Source of the DNA: Savagea sp.
GTDB lineage: Bacteria; Bacillota; Bacilli; Bacillales_A; Planococcaceae
Assembly (NCBI GenBank): GCA_030152585.1
Contig: JASLJC010000057.1
Coordinates: 32,214 to 96,213 of the forward strand
Direction: 5' to 3'
DNA length: 64,000 nucleotides
Made by a program: the position numbers and the translations under genes
Part shown: one piece after another, positions 53,776 to 62,383 of the stretch
Position numbering within the stretch: the first letter of the stretch is position 1
Layout of the letters: every line of letters starts with the position of its first letter
Notes under the pieces: model-generated
The model's database searches: none
Seen by the model: the letters and a program-made list of their open reading frames with translations, nothing else
What the model was told of the DNA's origin: nothing

Positions 53776-53788
53776 AAATGAAAAAATC

Positions 53789-53829
53789 AAAAACCATCTG
53801 TCGTTGAATGAAGCGACAGATGGTTTTTT
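53789..53829. terminator. Bidirectional intrinsic terminator after the secreted protein gene
   Basis: AAAACCATCTGTCG pairs with CGACAGATGGTTTTTT. The plus strand has six Ts; the minus strand ends in TTTTTGATTTTTT, so it would also end a leftward transcript from about 53.94 kb. Confidence 0.88.
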
Positions 53830-53955
53830 CATGCTCTATGTATGACGAGTTCCTCGGCGAAAAGGAACTCGTATTTACTTTTATCTAGCAAATAAAAGTT
53901 AAATCTGTAAAGGCGACTAACGAATAATCAATCGTTAATCTTTTTTAATTATACA
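53789..53955 (-). ncRNA. Candidate structured small RNA between convergent genes
   Basis: No reading frame fits here, yet three perfect hairpins follow one another. They are TAACGA/TCGTTA (53918-53937), ACTTTTAT/ATAAAAGT (53877-53899) and ACGAGTTCC/GGAACTCGT (53845-53872). On the minus strand they are preceded by an extended -10 TGTATAAT (53948-53955) with a weak TACACA -35, and followed by the terminator at 53789-53829. A minus transcript would be about 150 bases. A plus transcript is also possible, because the third hairpin is followed by TTTTTT on that strand. I do not recognise the family. Confidence 0.5.
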
Positions 53956-54183
53956 CGGTTTTTATAATTTGTGTACTAGACTATCGTTATATTTATTACG
54001 TTTATATGACATAAGGATTGGCAATCCAACGTCACATTGCGCGATGCCTATTGCACTAGTAGATATACTAATATTGTAATAAAATGATTATATTTCTCAA
54101 TACCACTTTATCATACTTCTAAACCTTTTGCTGTTTTTAAATTTCGACTATAACCGAAAAAAGATGACGCTATGTTGTTCTAT
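53956..54183. other. Intergenic stretch with no recognised gene
   Basis: A/T-rich sequence. It contains a GGATTGGCAATCC palindrome (54015-54027) inside a TGAC/GTCA pair and one copy of a TAGTGCAATAG sequence also found upstream of glpD. No open frame with a ribosome site was found. Confidence 0.4.
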
Positions 54184-54222
54184 TAAAAAAGCAACGTTTC
54201 GATTGAATCGAAACGTTACTTT
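54184..54222 (-). terminator. Intrinsic terminator after the dCache chemoreceptor gene
   Basis: A perfect 11-bp stem AACGTTTCGAT/ATCGAAACGTT with a 3-base loop is followed by Ts on the minus strand. Confidence 0.88.
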
Positions 54223-54235
54223 TAGTATTTTTTCG

Positions 54236-56209
54236 TTATAGTTTAAAATACGCCATCGTCTCCCGTACTTGACGGACGAGCTCATGTAATTGATCGGTTT
54301 CTTCTTTCATCGCGCGAACTGTTTGACGTTGTTCTTGTGTCGTTCGGTTCACATCGCTCACAGAAGCACCTGTTTCTTCAGCAGATGATGCCATCTCTTC
54401 AATCGAAGCCGCAACTTCCGATGAATTCGACGCCATTTCTTCTGAGACTGCGGTCAATTCTTGAATTTCACCGCTTAACGATTCGACCGATTCAACAATC
54501 GCATCAAATCGTTCACCTAATGTACTTAATACTTCACTTCCGGCTTGAACGCGGTGTTGCCCATCACTTGATGCGTCGACTGCAATTTCGACGTGACGTT
54601 GTACACTCGCGATTAACTCATGAATTTGAGCAGCAGACGTTGCACTTTGATCCGCTAACTCATGCACTTCTTGAGCGACGACTGCAAATCCTGCACCTGC
54701 TTCGCCTGCTCGTGCTGCTTCTATCGATGCGTTCAGAGCAAGTAAACTCGTCTGATCGGCAATCGACGTAATCATCGTCGAAATTTCACCGATTTGATCG
54801 GCTTCTTGACGTAACGTTTCCATATAAGTACGAATTGTGGATGTTCCTTCTTCAATACGTCCCATCTCATCAAACGAAGCTTCGAGTGCTATCTTCCCTT
54901 CACCGACTTGTTGGTGAATCGTTTCTGCATTTTCAGCGGCATGACTCGCCGCATGTGCTACGTCATGTACCCGATTCGATAATTGATCCACTTGGCTTGC
55001 ACTTTCTTCTGAAATGGCTGCTTGTGTCGAAGCACTGTCATCGATCGTCTCCATCGATTCGCCGACTTGTTCTGTCAACGTATAGACGTGTTGCACTTCG
55101 TCTGCTAATCGATCCGACGCTTCATCTACTTGTGTCGTTTCATGATTTACATTACCGACGATCGACCGTAACGAATGAATCATCGTATCGAATGCACGAG
55201 CTAACGTACCGACTTCATCCGCTCGTTGCAAATGTGTTGCCGGCACGACCTGCGTTAAATCACCATCTTCTAAACGTTTCCCAATCGCAACGACTTCATG
55301 AATCGGACGAACGAGCGAACGGGCAAAGAAATACGCAATGAGTGAACCGACTGCGATAATCGATATCGTAATCCATATGAACTGTCGCTTCAACGTCTCC
55401 ATCGCACCGAGCATCTCTTGCTCGTAAGCGACGATAGCGACAGACCAACCGTTCGACAATTTAGAATAACTCGCAAGTTGTCGTCCTTCTTTTGATTGAA
55501 GTTGAACAGTACCCGATGCTCGTTGTACCATTTGTTCGACGAGTGCACTTTCTTCTGGACGTTGTAACGCCTTTAATTCTTCTGCATCGACTTGGTCAAG
55601 AACGAATGACGGCTCAGGATGTGCAATCAATACCCCTTGTTCATTCGTTAAAAAAGCAAAACCACTTTCGCCGATAGCAATCTCATCGACAACACTCGTT
55701 AAATACGTACTATCGAGACGTGCTAACAACAATGCAGTCGTCCCTTCAATCGGTGTCGCTTGCATGACGACGGGACCGTTCGTTACCCGACTAATGATGA
55801 CATCTGAGATCGCCGTCTTCCCTTCGAATGCTTCTTTTATGTATGGGCGATCGCCTAAATCAGACGTCGTTTCATCTAAATAATGCGCGATTCCATCTTC
55901 GGTGACAATCGCTAATGTTAAATAGTCGGGATATTTCGTCAACTGTTGTTGTAAAAACGGACGCCACGTCGCTTCTTCTAATTGGCGGACTTCCTCTCGT
56001 GCGGCAATCGCTTCTAATTCGAGACCGCTGCGAACGAGTCGCTCTTCTACAAATGAAGCTGTATCGAGCGCTTTTTCATTTAATGTCTCTTCTACTTGAT
56101 GCATAATCCCTGATGCACCACTTCGATAACCGAGCACACTAAATAATAGCGAGGAAACGATGAGTAAACCTGCAATCGTTCCGACAAGTTTTGGACCTAT
56201 TTTTCGCAT
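54236..56209 (-). CDS. Methyl-accepting chemotaxis protein with dCache sensor
   Basis: The product has 657 residues. Helix 1 (about 8-28) and helix 2 (about 275-297) flank a dCache_1 domain whose [10 protein letters not shown] and [11 protein letters not shown] stretches fit the membrane-distal pocket. HAMP and the signalling domain follow, with tip [27 protein letters not shown] and methylation-helix repeats. dCache receptors often bind amino acids, amines or organic acids; the ligand cannot be read here. The ATG has AAAGGGG upstream and its own sigma-A promoter. Confidence 0.94.
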   Translation of the reverse strand: MRKIGPKLVGTIAGLLIVSSLLFSVLGYRSGASGIMHQVEETLNEKALDTASFVEERLVRSGLELEAIAAREEVRQLEEATWRPFLQQQLTKYPDYLTLAIVTEDGIAHYLDETTSDLGDRPYIKEAFEGKTAISDVIISRVTNGPVVMQATPIEGTTALLLARLDSTYLTSVVDEIAIGESGFAFLTNEQGVLIAHPEPSFVLDQVDAEELKALQRPEESALVEQMVQRASGTVQLQSKEGRQLASYSKLSNGWSVAIVAYEQEMLGAMETLKRQFIWITISIIAVGSLIAYFFARSLVRPIHEVVAIGKRLEDGDLTQVVPATHLQRADEVGTLARAFDTMIHSLRSIVGNVNHETTQVDEASDRLADEVQHVYTLTEQVGESMETIDDSASTQAAISEESASQVDQLSNRVHDVAHAASHAAENAETIHQQVGEGKIALEASFDEMGRIEEGTSTIRTYMETLRQEADQIGEISTMITSIADQTSLLALNASIEAARAGEAGAGFAVVAQEVHELADQSATSAAQIHELIASVQRHVEIAVDASSDGQHRVQAGSEVLSTLGERFDAIVESVESLSGEIQELTAVSEEMASNSSEVAASIEEMASSAEETGASVSDVNRTTQEQRQTVRAMKEETDQLHELVRQVRETMAYFKL

Positions 56210-56247
56210 GCCTATAACCCCTTTACTATAAGTACATTTACCCTCAT

Positions 56248-56276
56248 ACTTTAGTCGATAAAAGGTTATCTGTCAA
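56248..56276 (-). promoter_or_regulatory. Sigma-A promoter of the dCache chemoreceptor
   Basis: A perfect TTGACA and TAAAGT are separated by 17 bp on the minus strand, about 40 bp ahead of the ATG. Confidence 0.8.
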
Positions 56277-56342
56277 TTTATCATTCGCTATTTTTATTAA
56301 ATTGTAAAAGCCTTTTGTATATTTTTGACAAAATGGACTAAA

Positions 56343-56482
56343 AAGAAAAAGCGCTTCTTCTCGTCGAGTTGACGATAGAAACGCTTTCTCTCACTCTTTT
56401 TTTGCATGCTTGAGCAGAAGAGACGTACGATTGTTGATTGAGGACAATAGTACGCCGTGCGAATGTCTTATCAAGCTATCCC
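56343..56482 (-). ncRNA. Structured intergenic element followed by a terminator-like hairpin
   Basis: Nested pairs are seen: GCTTGA/TCAAGC (56408-56413 with 56471-56476), AGAC/GTCT (56421-56424 with 56465-56468), and GTAC.ATTGT/ACAAT.GTAC (56425-56434 with 56444-56453). An 11-base one-sided internal loop, ATTCGCACGGC on the minus strand, joins the last two. On the minus strand a hairpin AAAGCG...CGCTTT (56348-56387) with T-rich tail follows. The chemoreceptor downstream has its own promoter, so this could be a free small RNA. The minus promoter is weak (TATACT at 56489-56494 with no good -35). No known family was recognised. Confidence 0.4.
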
Positions 56483-56496
56483 ATACGTAGTATACT
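56468..56496 (+). promoter_or_regulatory. Candidate promoter of the response regulator gene
   Basis: TTATCA and TATACT are separated by 17 bp on the plus strand. The leader would be about 130 bp. The -35 lies inside the structured element at 56343-56482. Confidence 0.5.
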
Positions 56497-56634
56497 AAAT
56501 ACACTCTAAACAAATTCTGAAACTTTTTTAGCAACCGATACAAATCTATCTTTTTTTCTTTTTTTCGCTTACACTAGACGAGCGATTCAAACAAAGAGAC
56601 GAGATTTCATTTTACAAAAAGGGGATTACGACTG

Positions 56635-57741
56635 ATGTTGCAGACGATGATAGTAGATGATGTAGAAGTAGCACTGAAATTACTCGAACACCAACTTCAA
56701 AAATTTCCAGGCGTCTCCGTCGTTTATGCGACGACGAAAGCGAGTGACGTCTTAACAAAAGTAGACGAATATATACCAGATGTTATTTTTTTAGACATTA
56801 ATTTAGGTGAATTGTCAGGGATGACGTTAGCAAAAGAAATTCAAGCGAAGTATCCGAGCGTTCAAATTGTCTTTTTGACAGCATATGCCCAATTTGCTGT
56901 CGATGCTTTTGAATTAGAAGCTGTCGACTACCTCGTCAAACCGGTCACCGTAACACGACTGAAAAAGACGATGGACCGCCTCCTACGCCAACACACTTCA
57001 GAACAACGCGATGAGACGGTCAAAAGAAAAGGAGATTTGTACGTTCAAGCATTTCGGACACCAGATGTACAAACAAGTCACGGTCAAATGCTTCACTTCC
57101 GGACGAATAAAGCACGTGAAATGTTATTTTTCCTTTGGCAATCACCCGCACATGCCGCTTCACGAGATACAATCATTGAGACACTTTGGCCCGAATGGCC
57201 GTACGAAAAAGCGACGCAAATTATGCATTCTACGATTTATCAATTACGTCAAACGTTACGAAAAGTAGGACTACCGAATGCACTTGCATACGAACGACAA
57301 CAATACCGACTCACACCAGTAATCGATTCCGACGTAGCGCAATGGCAAACGATTATCGAACGTTCCTCTATTAGCCGTGAAGACGTCGATCATGCTTTTT
57401 CACTTTATACCGGACCTTACTTTGCAGAAGCCGACTACTCTTGGGCGATGAGCGAACAACGACGACTTCAACAACGATGGGAACAATTTTTATTACACGT
57501 TTTGAAAACGTATTCAGCAGATAAAACGTTACACGAACATATTTTTAACACACTTTCGGTCGATACATTGTATACAGAAGAGTGGCTCACCGTTCAATTT
57601 CAATATTTCGGACAAACACAACAACTCGCTCGCCTCGTCGAAACGTACGAACGAGCACAAGACTATTGGGGCGAACAGTTCGGGCTCGATATTCCAAAGC
57701 CGGTCCAACAAATTTATATCGATTACGTCACGACCGCTTAA
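56635..57741 (+). CDS. Response regulator with SARP/BTAD-type output
   Basis: The product has 368 residues. The receiver domain (1-115) is complete, with acidic pair Asp8/Asp9, phospho-acceptor Asp54 in VIFLDINL, and Lys102 in YLVKPVT. A winged-helix domain follows (about 135-225; LWPEWPYEKATQIMHSTIYQLRQTLRK). A bacterial transcriptional activation domain of TPR character ends the protein (about 235-365). Such regulators bind DNA near promoters and activate transcription. It is convergent with the hybrid kinase gene at 57827-60871, its likely partner. The ATG has AAAAGGGG about ten bases upstream; a TTG directly after the ATG is a possible alternative. Confidence 0.9.
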   Translation: MLQTMIVDDVEVALKLLEHQLQKFPGVSVVYATTKASDVLTKVDEYIPDVIFLDINLGELSGMTLAKEIQAKYPSVQIVFLTAYAQFAVDAFELEAVDYLVKPVTVTRLKKTMDRLLRQHTSEQRDETVKRKGDLYVQAFRTPDVQTSHGQMLHFRTNKAREMLFFLWQSPAHAASRDTIIETLWPEWPYEKATQIMHSTIYQLRQTLRKVGLPNALAYERQQYRLTPVIDSDVAQWQTIIERSSISREDVDHAFSLYTGPYFAEADYSWAMSEQRRLQQRWEQFLLHVLKTYSADKTLHEHIFNTLSVDTLYTEEWLTVQFQYFGQTQQLARLVETYERAQDYWGEQFGLDIPKPVQQIYIDYVTTA

Positions 57742-57760
57742 CGAAACCTCTATCAACTCC

Positions 57761-57805
57761 AAAAACCTTCGTCTTTACGATTCAACGTAGAGACGAAGGT
57801 TTTTT
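57761..57805. terminator. Bidirectional terminator between response regulator and kinase genes
   Basis: ACCTTCGTCT/AGACGAAGGT with an inner ACG/CGT pair, flanked by A and T runs on both sides, lies between convergent genes. Confidence 0.9.
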
Positions 57806-57826
57806 ATAGACATATCGTTAAAACTG

Positions 57827-60800
57827 TTAGGAAATGCGATCGATCGGTATCGGTAAAACGACGGTCGTTCCTTTTCCTTCTTCTGAAGTAATGCGTAACC
57901 CTTCTCGATAATATCGTTTCCAACGTAAATGGGTATTTAACACACCGATTCCTCGGTCTTGCTGAAACGATCCTTCTAACAACGCTTTTACTTCCGTTTC
58001 GGACATCCCGACACCATCGTCTTCAATCATTACGTAAACGTACGTTTCGGTCTTTCGTATGCGAATCGTTAACATCCCGCCTTCTTGTCTACGCATTAAC
58101 CCGTGATTGACTGCATTTTCAACGATCGGTTGAATCGTCAGAGGTAAAATATGAAGGTCATAAATATCGTCTAATATGTCCCAATGGACGAGTAAACGGT
58201 CGCCGTGTTGTTCTTGTTCAATCGTCAAATACGCTTCGACAATGTTTAACTCTTCTTCGAGCGGAATCGGTTCTTTGGCATTTTTAAATTTAAACTTACT
58301 TTGTAAAATGTTCATAAACGCCTCGAGTAAACGGTCCATTTTCACTTCGTCAAATTGGCTAAAAGCGACGATCGTATTCAATGTATTAAAGAAGAAATGC
58401 GGCTCAATTTGAGACTGTAACCAAGCGCCTTCCATTTCGACACTTAACTCGAGCGACTGTTTCATCGTCAGTAACGCATAAACGCGTGCTCGTAACTCTA
58501 CTGCATCGACCGGCTTCCGCACGTAATCATTTGCACCGACTTCAAACCCTTCACGAATCGCTTCACTACTATATTTCGTCGTTAATAATAAAATCGGCAG
58601 TTCTGTCATATTGTACATTTGACGTAACCGCTGCGTCAGCGTATAGCCACTCATATCAGTTAACGTATCATTTGCAATTAAAACGTCAATCGGCTCCGTC
58701 GCGACGATTTGTTCAGCTTCTTCCCCTGTCGTCGCTTCATAAAATTGATACGAACCGTTTTGAACAATACGACGCAACAACTGCGCTTGAAACGGTTGTG
58801 AGTCGACGATTAAAATCGACGCCGTCGGATCTCCGACTAACGGATATTCATCGAACGGTTCACTTTCAAGCGGAACGGGTAACGTTTCTTCTAATGGCTT
58901 TTGCGCTTCTGCCGCTTCGGCTTTTTTGAAATGAAGTGCGACTTGCGTTCCTTTCCCGACTTCCGACGTTAAATAAAAGGCACCGCCTTGTAACTCCATT
59001 AAATAACGACTCATAAACAACCCGAGCGGACGACTCCGTTCATTCGGTAAAAAGGACGGCAATGTCGCCGTACGGAAGAAATCTTCAAACTTCTCTTCTT
59101 CGTATCCTTCTCCTTCATCTCGAACGATAACGATCACTTCTTCTTCCGTCTCCCGAATCGTAACGATAATGACACCTTCTGTCGTTTCATGATACGCGTG
59201 TAATAAAACGTTATACAACACTTGAACGAGTCGCTGTTCATCTGCACGAACGTAGGCATCTGTCGTCGAATCGAAACGAAATGTCACCGCAGGCCGTTCC
59301 GCCGATAACATCATCATATCGTGTGCCGTATACAAAAAAGGTTGTAGGCGGACCGCTTGAATATCGAGTAAAGACGCGAGTGTTCCATCTTTTAACCGAC
59401 TCATATCAAGTAAGTCTTGTAGTTGCACCGTCATTTGGTGCGACAATTGATAAATCATTTGCAAATCATGTGCTGTTGTCGGTGGAAACGTTTCTTCTTT
59501 TTGCATCGCATATGTCACGTTCATCACCGTATGTAAAGGTTGACGCAATCCTTCTGTCGTCGCAGTGACTAACGTTTTTCGAATGTTTTCAGACTGTTGC
59601 AACGCCTCGTTTAACGCCATCATATCGGCATACACTTTTGCATAATATAAAAACCAGACGATAATGACGAGAAAAATCGTCAACAACAGATCAAACGGAT
59701 AATGCGGATACGTTAATCCCGTCACAATCGAAATTAACCAAAAAAGCAAATGATTCCCGAAACTAATGAGCGCTAAAATGAGCAATAAATTCATCGGCTC
59801 TGCAAACTTTACGCGGAACAACAACGAAAATAGCGCTGCAAATCCAAGCATCACATACGCCGTATATATCATCCCAAGCGTCGATACGACGGAATATGGA
59901 ATGACAAACGGAAACACGATAAAAAACATGCCGAGGACGGTTCCCATTTTCAATATAGATTGGAATCGATTCGACGTCGAACGGACAACGTAAAACAACG
60001 CCCAACCAACAAGCGCTGTCAAACTTAAAACGAGACGAAACGACAAGTAATAGTCGATAGGGATCCATTGATGTAAAATTTTCGCTTCGCTGCTCATCAT
60101 CATTAACGTCGCCGCTGCGCCGATACCGATACCTGTGACGAACAATCGCCAATCGAGCTGTAATTTATACGTAACGGTAAAAAATGCAAAAAGGAGGAAA
60201 CTTACGATATAAAGTGAAATCCCTGTAATCGTCTGCAATCCTTCTGATAGCGCAATATGACGCGCCATCGCATCGAACGTACCGAACTGAAACGACCGGA
60301 CGATCCCACCATCTCGTCGGTCGGTAAAATTCGACACTTGAACGGCGATTTCAAACGTTTGGACGTCTTCACTTCGCCATATATGTAACGCCCGTGGCAA
60401 ATTGTACGGCACGTGTCCGTCGACGTCATCACTGACTGTACCGGCTTCATACTTCAACTGACCATTTACAAAAATGCGCGCTGCACTTCGAATACTCGGC
60501 ATATACAACGTATACATTTGGCGATCATCTTCTGGTAATCGAACGGTCAACCTATACGTTCCGTATCCGGTATCAGCCGGTAGTAATTGATTTTTAAAAC
60601 TACTCCACCCACCCGGTACGTAAATGGTTTCTTTTTTTTCACGTGAAGGCATCTCGTCAAATTGCAACAACTCATTTTTATAAAACGTCCACTCTCCGTC
60701 TAAATAATACGTCTTCTTCGCATCGAGTGGCACGTCTGTCAAATCGATCACACCACTTGTCGCACGAGGCGCTTCCCATTCTTCAAAGTGGTGTTGCCAT

Positions 60801-60871
60801 AACAAACGTCCTGTAATTAAGACGATAATAAAGCCGATGACAACCCAACCGTAATGTTTTTTTAACGTCAT
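57827..60871 (-). CDS. Hybrid 7TM sensor kinase with degenerate internal kinase and receiver
   Basis: The product has 1014 residues. A membrane helix (about 9-26) leads to a 7TMR-DISM type extracellular beta domain (about 40-200) and seven membrane helices (about 210-410). A HisKA-like region follows, where the phospho-accepting His is replaced by Glu440 (TTEGLRQPL). The next HATPase region has an altered N-box (NVLLHAYH), although DEGEG is kept. A receiver domain (about 685-800) has Asn734 where the acceptor Asp should be (LIANDTLTDMSG) but keeps Lys in VRKP. A LytS-type kinase ends the protein, with His825 in QIEPHFFFNTLN and an intact HATPase (VENAVNHG, DDGVGM). The start at 60871 follows AAGGAGG by seven bases. 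The likely partner is the adjacent convergent regulator. Confidence 0.92.
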   Translation of the reverse strand: MTLKKHYGWVVIGFIIVLITGRLLWQHHFEEWEAPRATSGVIDLTDVPLDAKKTYYLDGEWTFYKNELLQFDEMPSREKKETIYVPGGWSSFKNQLLPADTGYGTYRLTVRLPEDDRQMYTLYMPSIRSAARIFVNGQLKYEAGTVSDDVDGHVPYNLPRALHIWRSEDVQTFEIAVQVSNFTDRRDGGIVRSFQFGTFDAMARHIALSEGLQTITGISLYIVSFLLFAFFTVTYKLQLDWRLFVTGIGIGAAATLMMMSSEAKILHQWIPIDYYLSFRLVLSLTALVGWALFYVVRSTSNRFQSILKMGTVLGMFFIVFPFVIPYSVVSTLGMIYTAYVMLGFAALFSLLFRVKFAEPMNLLLILALISFGNHLLFWLISIVTGLTYPHYPFDLLLTIFLVIIVWFLYYAKVYADMMALNEALQQSENIRKTLVTATTEGLRQPLHTVMNVTYAMQKEETFPPTTAHDLQMIYQLSHQMTVQLQDLLDMSRLKDGTLASLLDIQAVRLQPFLYTAHDMMMLSAERPAVTFRFDSTTDAYVRADEQRLVQVLYNVLLHAYHETTEGVIIVTIRETEEEVIVIVRDEGEGYEEEKFEDFFRTATLPSFLPNERSRPLGLFMSRYLMELQGGAFYLTSEVGKGTQVALHFKKAEAAEAQKPLEETLPVPLESEPFDEYPLVGDPTASILIVDSQPFQAQLLRRIVQNGSYQFYEATTGEEAEQIVATEPIDVLIANDTLTDMSGYTLTQRLRQMYNMTELPILLLTTKYSSEAIREGFEVGANDYVRKPVDAVELRARVYALLTMKQSLELSVEMEGAWLQSQIEPHFFFNTLNTIVAFSQFDEVKMDRLLEAFMNILQSKFKFKNAKEPIPLEEELNIVEAYLTIEQEQHGDRLLVHWDILDDIYDLHILPLTIQPIVENAVNHGLMRRQEGGMLTIRIRKTETYVYVMIEDDGVGMSETEVKALLEGSFQQDRGIGVLNTHLRWKRYYREGLRITSEEGKGTTVVLPIPIDRIS

Positions 60872-60946
60872 ACGCACGCCTCCTTCTTCACTCTTTCCAA
60901 AATACTATACCGAGCAGGAATATGAAAACAATAAAACGAACCCCTT

Positions 60947-61366
60947 TTACAGTTGTTCTTTTTCTAACTTCTCCGCAATTGCCTCTTCAATAAACGTATC
61001 GACATTGTATCCGTACTGTTGGCAATGAGTTAAAACGCTTTGACGTAACGTTGTCGTGATTTTCACTGGAAACGCTCCTTGCAATAACTGACGCATCGAA
61101 GACAATTGCTCTTCTAATTCATTCAATAGCTCTCGTTCATTTAATCGCTGATAGGTCGAACGTTCATCGAATTGAAATTCACTCCTTTGAACTTCTCGGT
61201 CATATATGTACCGATGCTCTCGTACGTCCCAACGGTAGTGTGCAAGACACATCCACTCGCCTAAATCCGATACGGACTCAAATCCGTGTTCATCTAATAT
61301 AACATCTAACGGGACACGTTGTTCAAATTGACGAACGATACATTGTGCAATGCGCTTTCGTTTCAT
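60947..61366 (-). CDS. Small protein with possible ribbon-helix-helix-like C-terminus
   Basis: The product has 139 residues and I do not recognise the family. The first 60 residues are helical and basic (MKRKRIAQCIVRQFEQRV). The last 45 (FPVKITTTLRQSV...FIEEAIAEKLEKE) have the strand-helix-helix pattern of ribbon-helix-helix DNA-binding proteins. The start overlaps the stop of the tyrosine recombinase as ATGA, so the two are translated together. This suggests an accessory or regulatory role for the recombinase, which is inference. Confidence 0.65.
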   Translation of the reverse strand: MKRKRIAQCIVRQFEQRVPLDVILDEHGFESVSDLGEWMCLAHYRWDVREHRYIYDREVQRSEFQFDERSTYQRLNERELLNELEEQLSSMRQLLQGAFPVKITTTLRQSVLTHCQQYGYNVDTFIEEAIAEKLEKEQL

Positions 61367-62256
61367 TTGGGAACCTCTTCATAATCAACTTGTTGAATCG
61401 CTTCGATTAAATCGCTTTGGTCGACGTGTAAATACGTAGACGTCGTTTTTAAATTCGCATGACCGAGCAATTTTTGAATAATGGCAACGTGTACGCCCCG
61501 TTTAATTAAATAACTTGCAAACGAATGGCGTAACATATGACTCGTTACAGGTTTATGAATGTTCGCTCGTTTCGCTGCACGTTTCAAATGCATATTGACC
61601 GAATGACGGCTCACTTGACCTGTCCGACGAAACGCGAACAAATTCGACGTCGACACGAGCGGACGAACGTGTGCAATGTAATGTGATAAATCCGCTGTAA
61701 TTTCATCATTTAAAGGGACACGTCGCGTTTTACCACCTTTCCCCTTTTCGACGAGTAATGTTTGATCGTCTAAATTAATATGCGTCAACGTTAAATCGAT
61801 ACATTCACTAACACGAATACCTGTAAAAGCCATCGTCCGTAAAAAATAATAAATGACGGGATGTTCTACATTTGCAAGCAATCGCTCGACTTCGTCACCG
61901 GTTAAATAAATTCGCTCTTCTTCGACTACTTTCATCCGACTGACGCGATCGACAGGATTACTCGTAATCCATTCTTTTAAAATGAGACATTCAAAAAAAG
62001 TCGAAAGCGCATTTAATTTTCGATTGACAGAACGCGGCTGACACGCACGTGCTGTCATTAAATAATGTAAATAACCATCAAAATGGCGACTTTCGATAGC
62101 ACATGCATCGACAGGCGCATTCCATCGAAGTGAACGCCACTCATAAAACTGTCGCACGTCAATCATATACCCTCGTATCGTCTCTTCGCTTAATTGGCGA
62201 AGTTGTAACCACTCTTCAAACGACTCCATCGCGAGTGGAAATGGAAGTACTTTCAC
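61363..62256 (-). CDS. Tyrosine recombinase (XerC/XerD-like)
   Basis: The product has 297 residues, the size of XerC/XerD. A core-binding SAM-like domain (about 1-95) precedes the catalytic domain. Catalytic residues are visible: Arg in TGIRVSECIDL, Lys in VEKGKGGKTRRVP, HMLRHSFASYL, LLGHANLKTTSTYLH with the nucleophilic Tyr in the last. The start is GTG 62256 with AGAGGTGAT upstream; the frame stays open to 62430 but that part lies over the neighbouring gene. No phage or transposon genes flank it, so a housekeeping or integron-like role is as likely as a mobile one. It is translationally coupled to the 139-residue protein. Confidence 0.92.
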   Translation of the reverse strand: MKVLPFPLAMESFEEWLQLRQLSEETIRGYMIDVRQFYEWRSLRWNAPVDACAIESRHFDGYLHYLMTARACQPRSVNRKLNALSTFFECLILKEWITSNPVDRVSRMKVVEEERIYLTGDEVERLLANVEHPVIYYFLRTMAFTGIRVSECIDLTLTHINLDDQTLLVEKGKGGKTRRVPLNDEITADLSHYIAHVRPLVSTSNLFAFRRTGQVSRHSVNMHLKRAAKRANIHKPVTSHMLRHSFASYLIKRGVHVAIIQKLLGHANLKTTSTYLHVDQSDLIEAIQQVDYEEVPK

Positions 62257-62345
62257 TCTATCACCTCTTTCATATCGTACCAAAAATGAACGGAACCTCC
62301 GTCTTCGAATGTGAACATCTCGCAACAGAACGTAACGTTCATTCA

Positions 62346-62382
62346 AAAAGAAAAGAAGTGCTGCAATCGACAGCACTTCTTC
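62346..62382 (-). terminator. Intrinsic terminator after the lipoprotein gene
   Basis: AAGAAGTGCTG/CAGCACTTCTT with a 7-base loop is followed by a T-rich tail on the minus strand, next to the stop codon at 62384. Confidence 0.85.
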
Positions 62383-62383
62383 T

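Noticed and set aside
56343..56482. Cyclic di-GMP riboswitch ahead of the chemoreceptor
   Set aside because: The conserved GEMM core sequences are absent, and the chemoreceptor has its own promoter downstream of the terminator.
61363..62256. Integrase of a prophage or genomic island
   Set aside because: No phage structural genes, no tRNA target and no att-like direct repeats were seen; the flanking genes look chromosomal.
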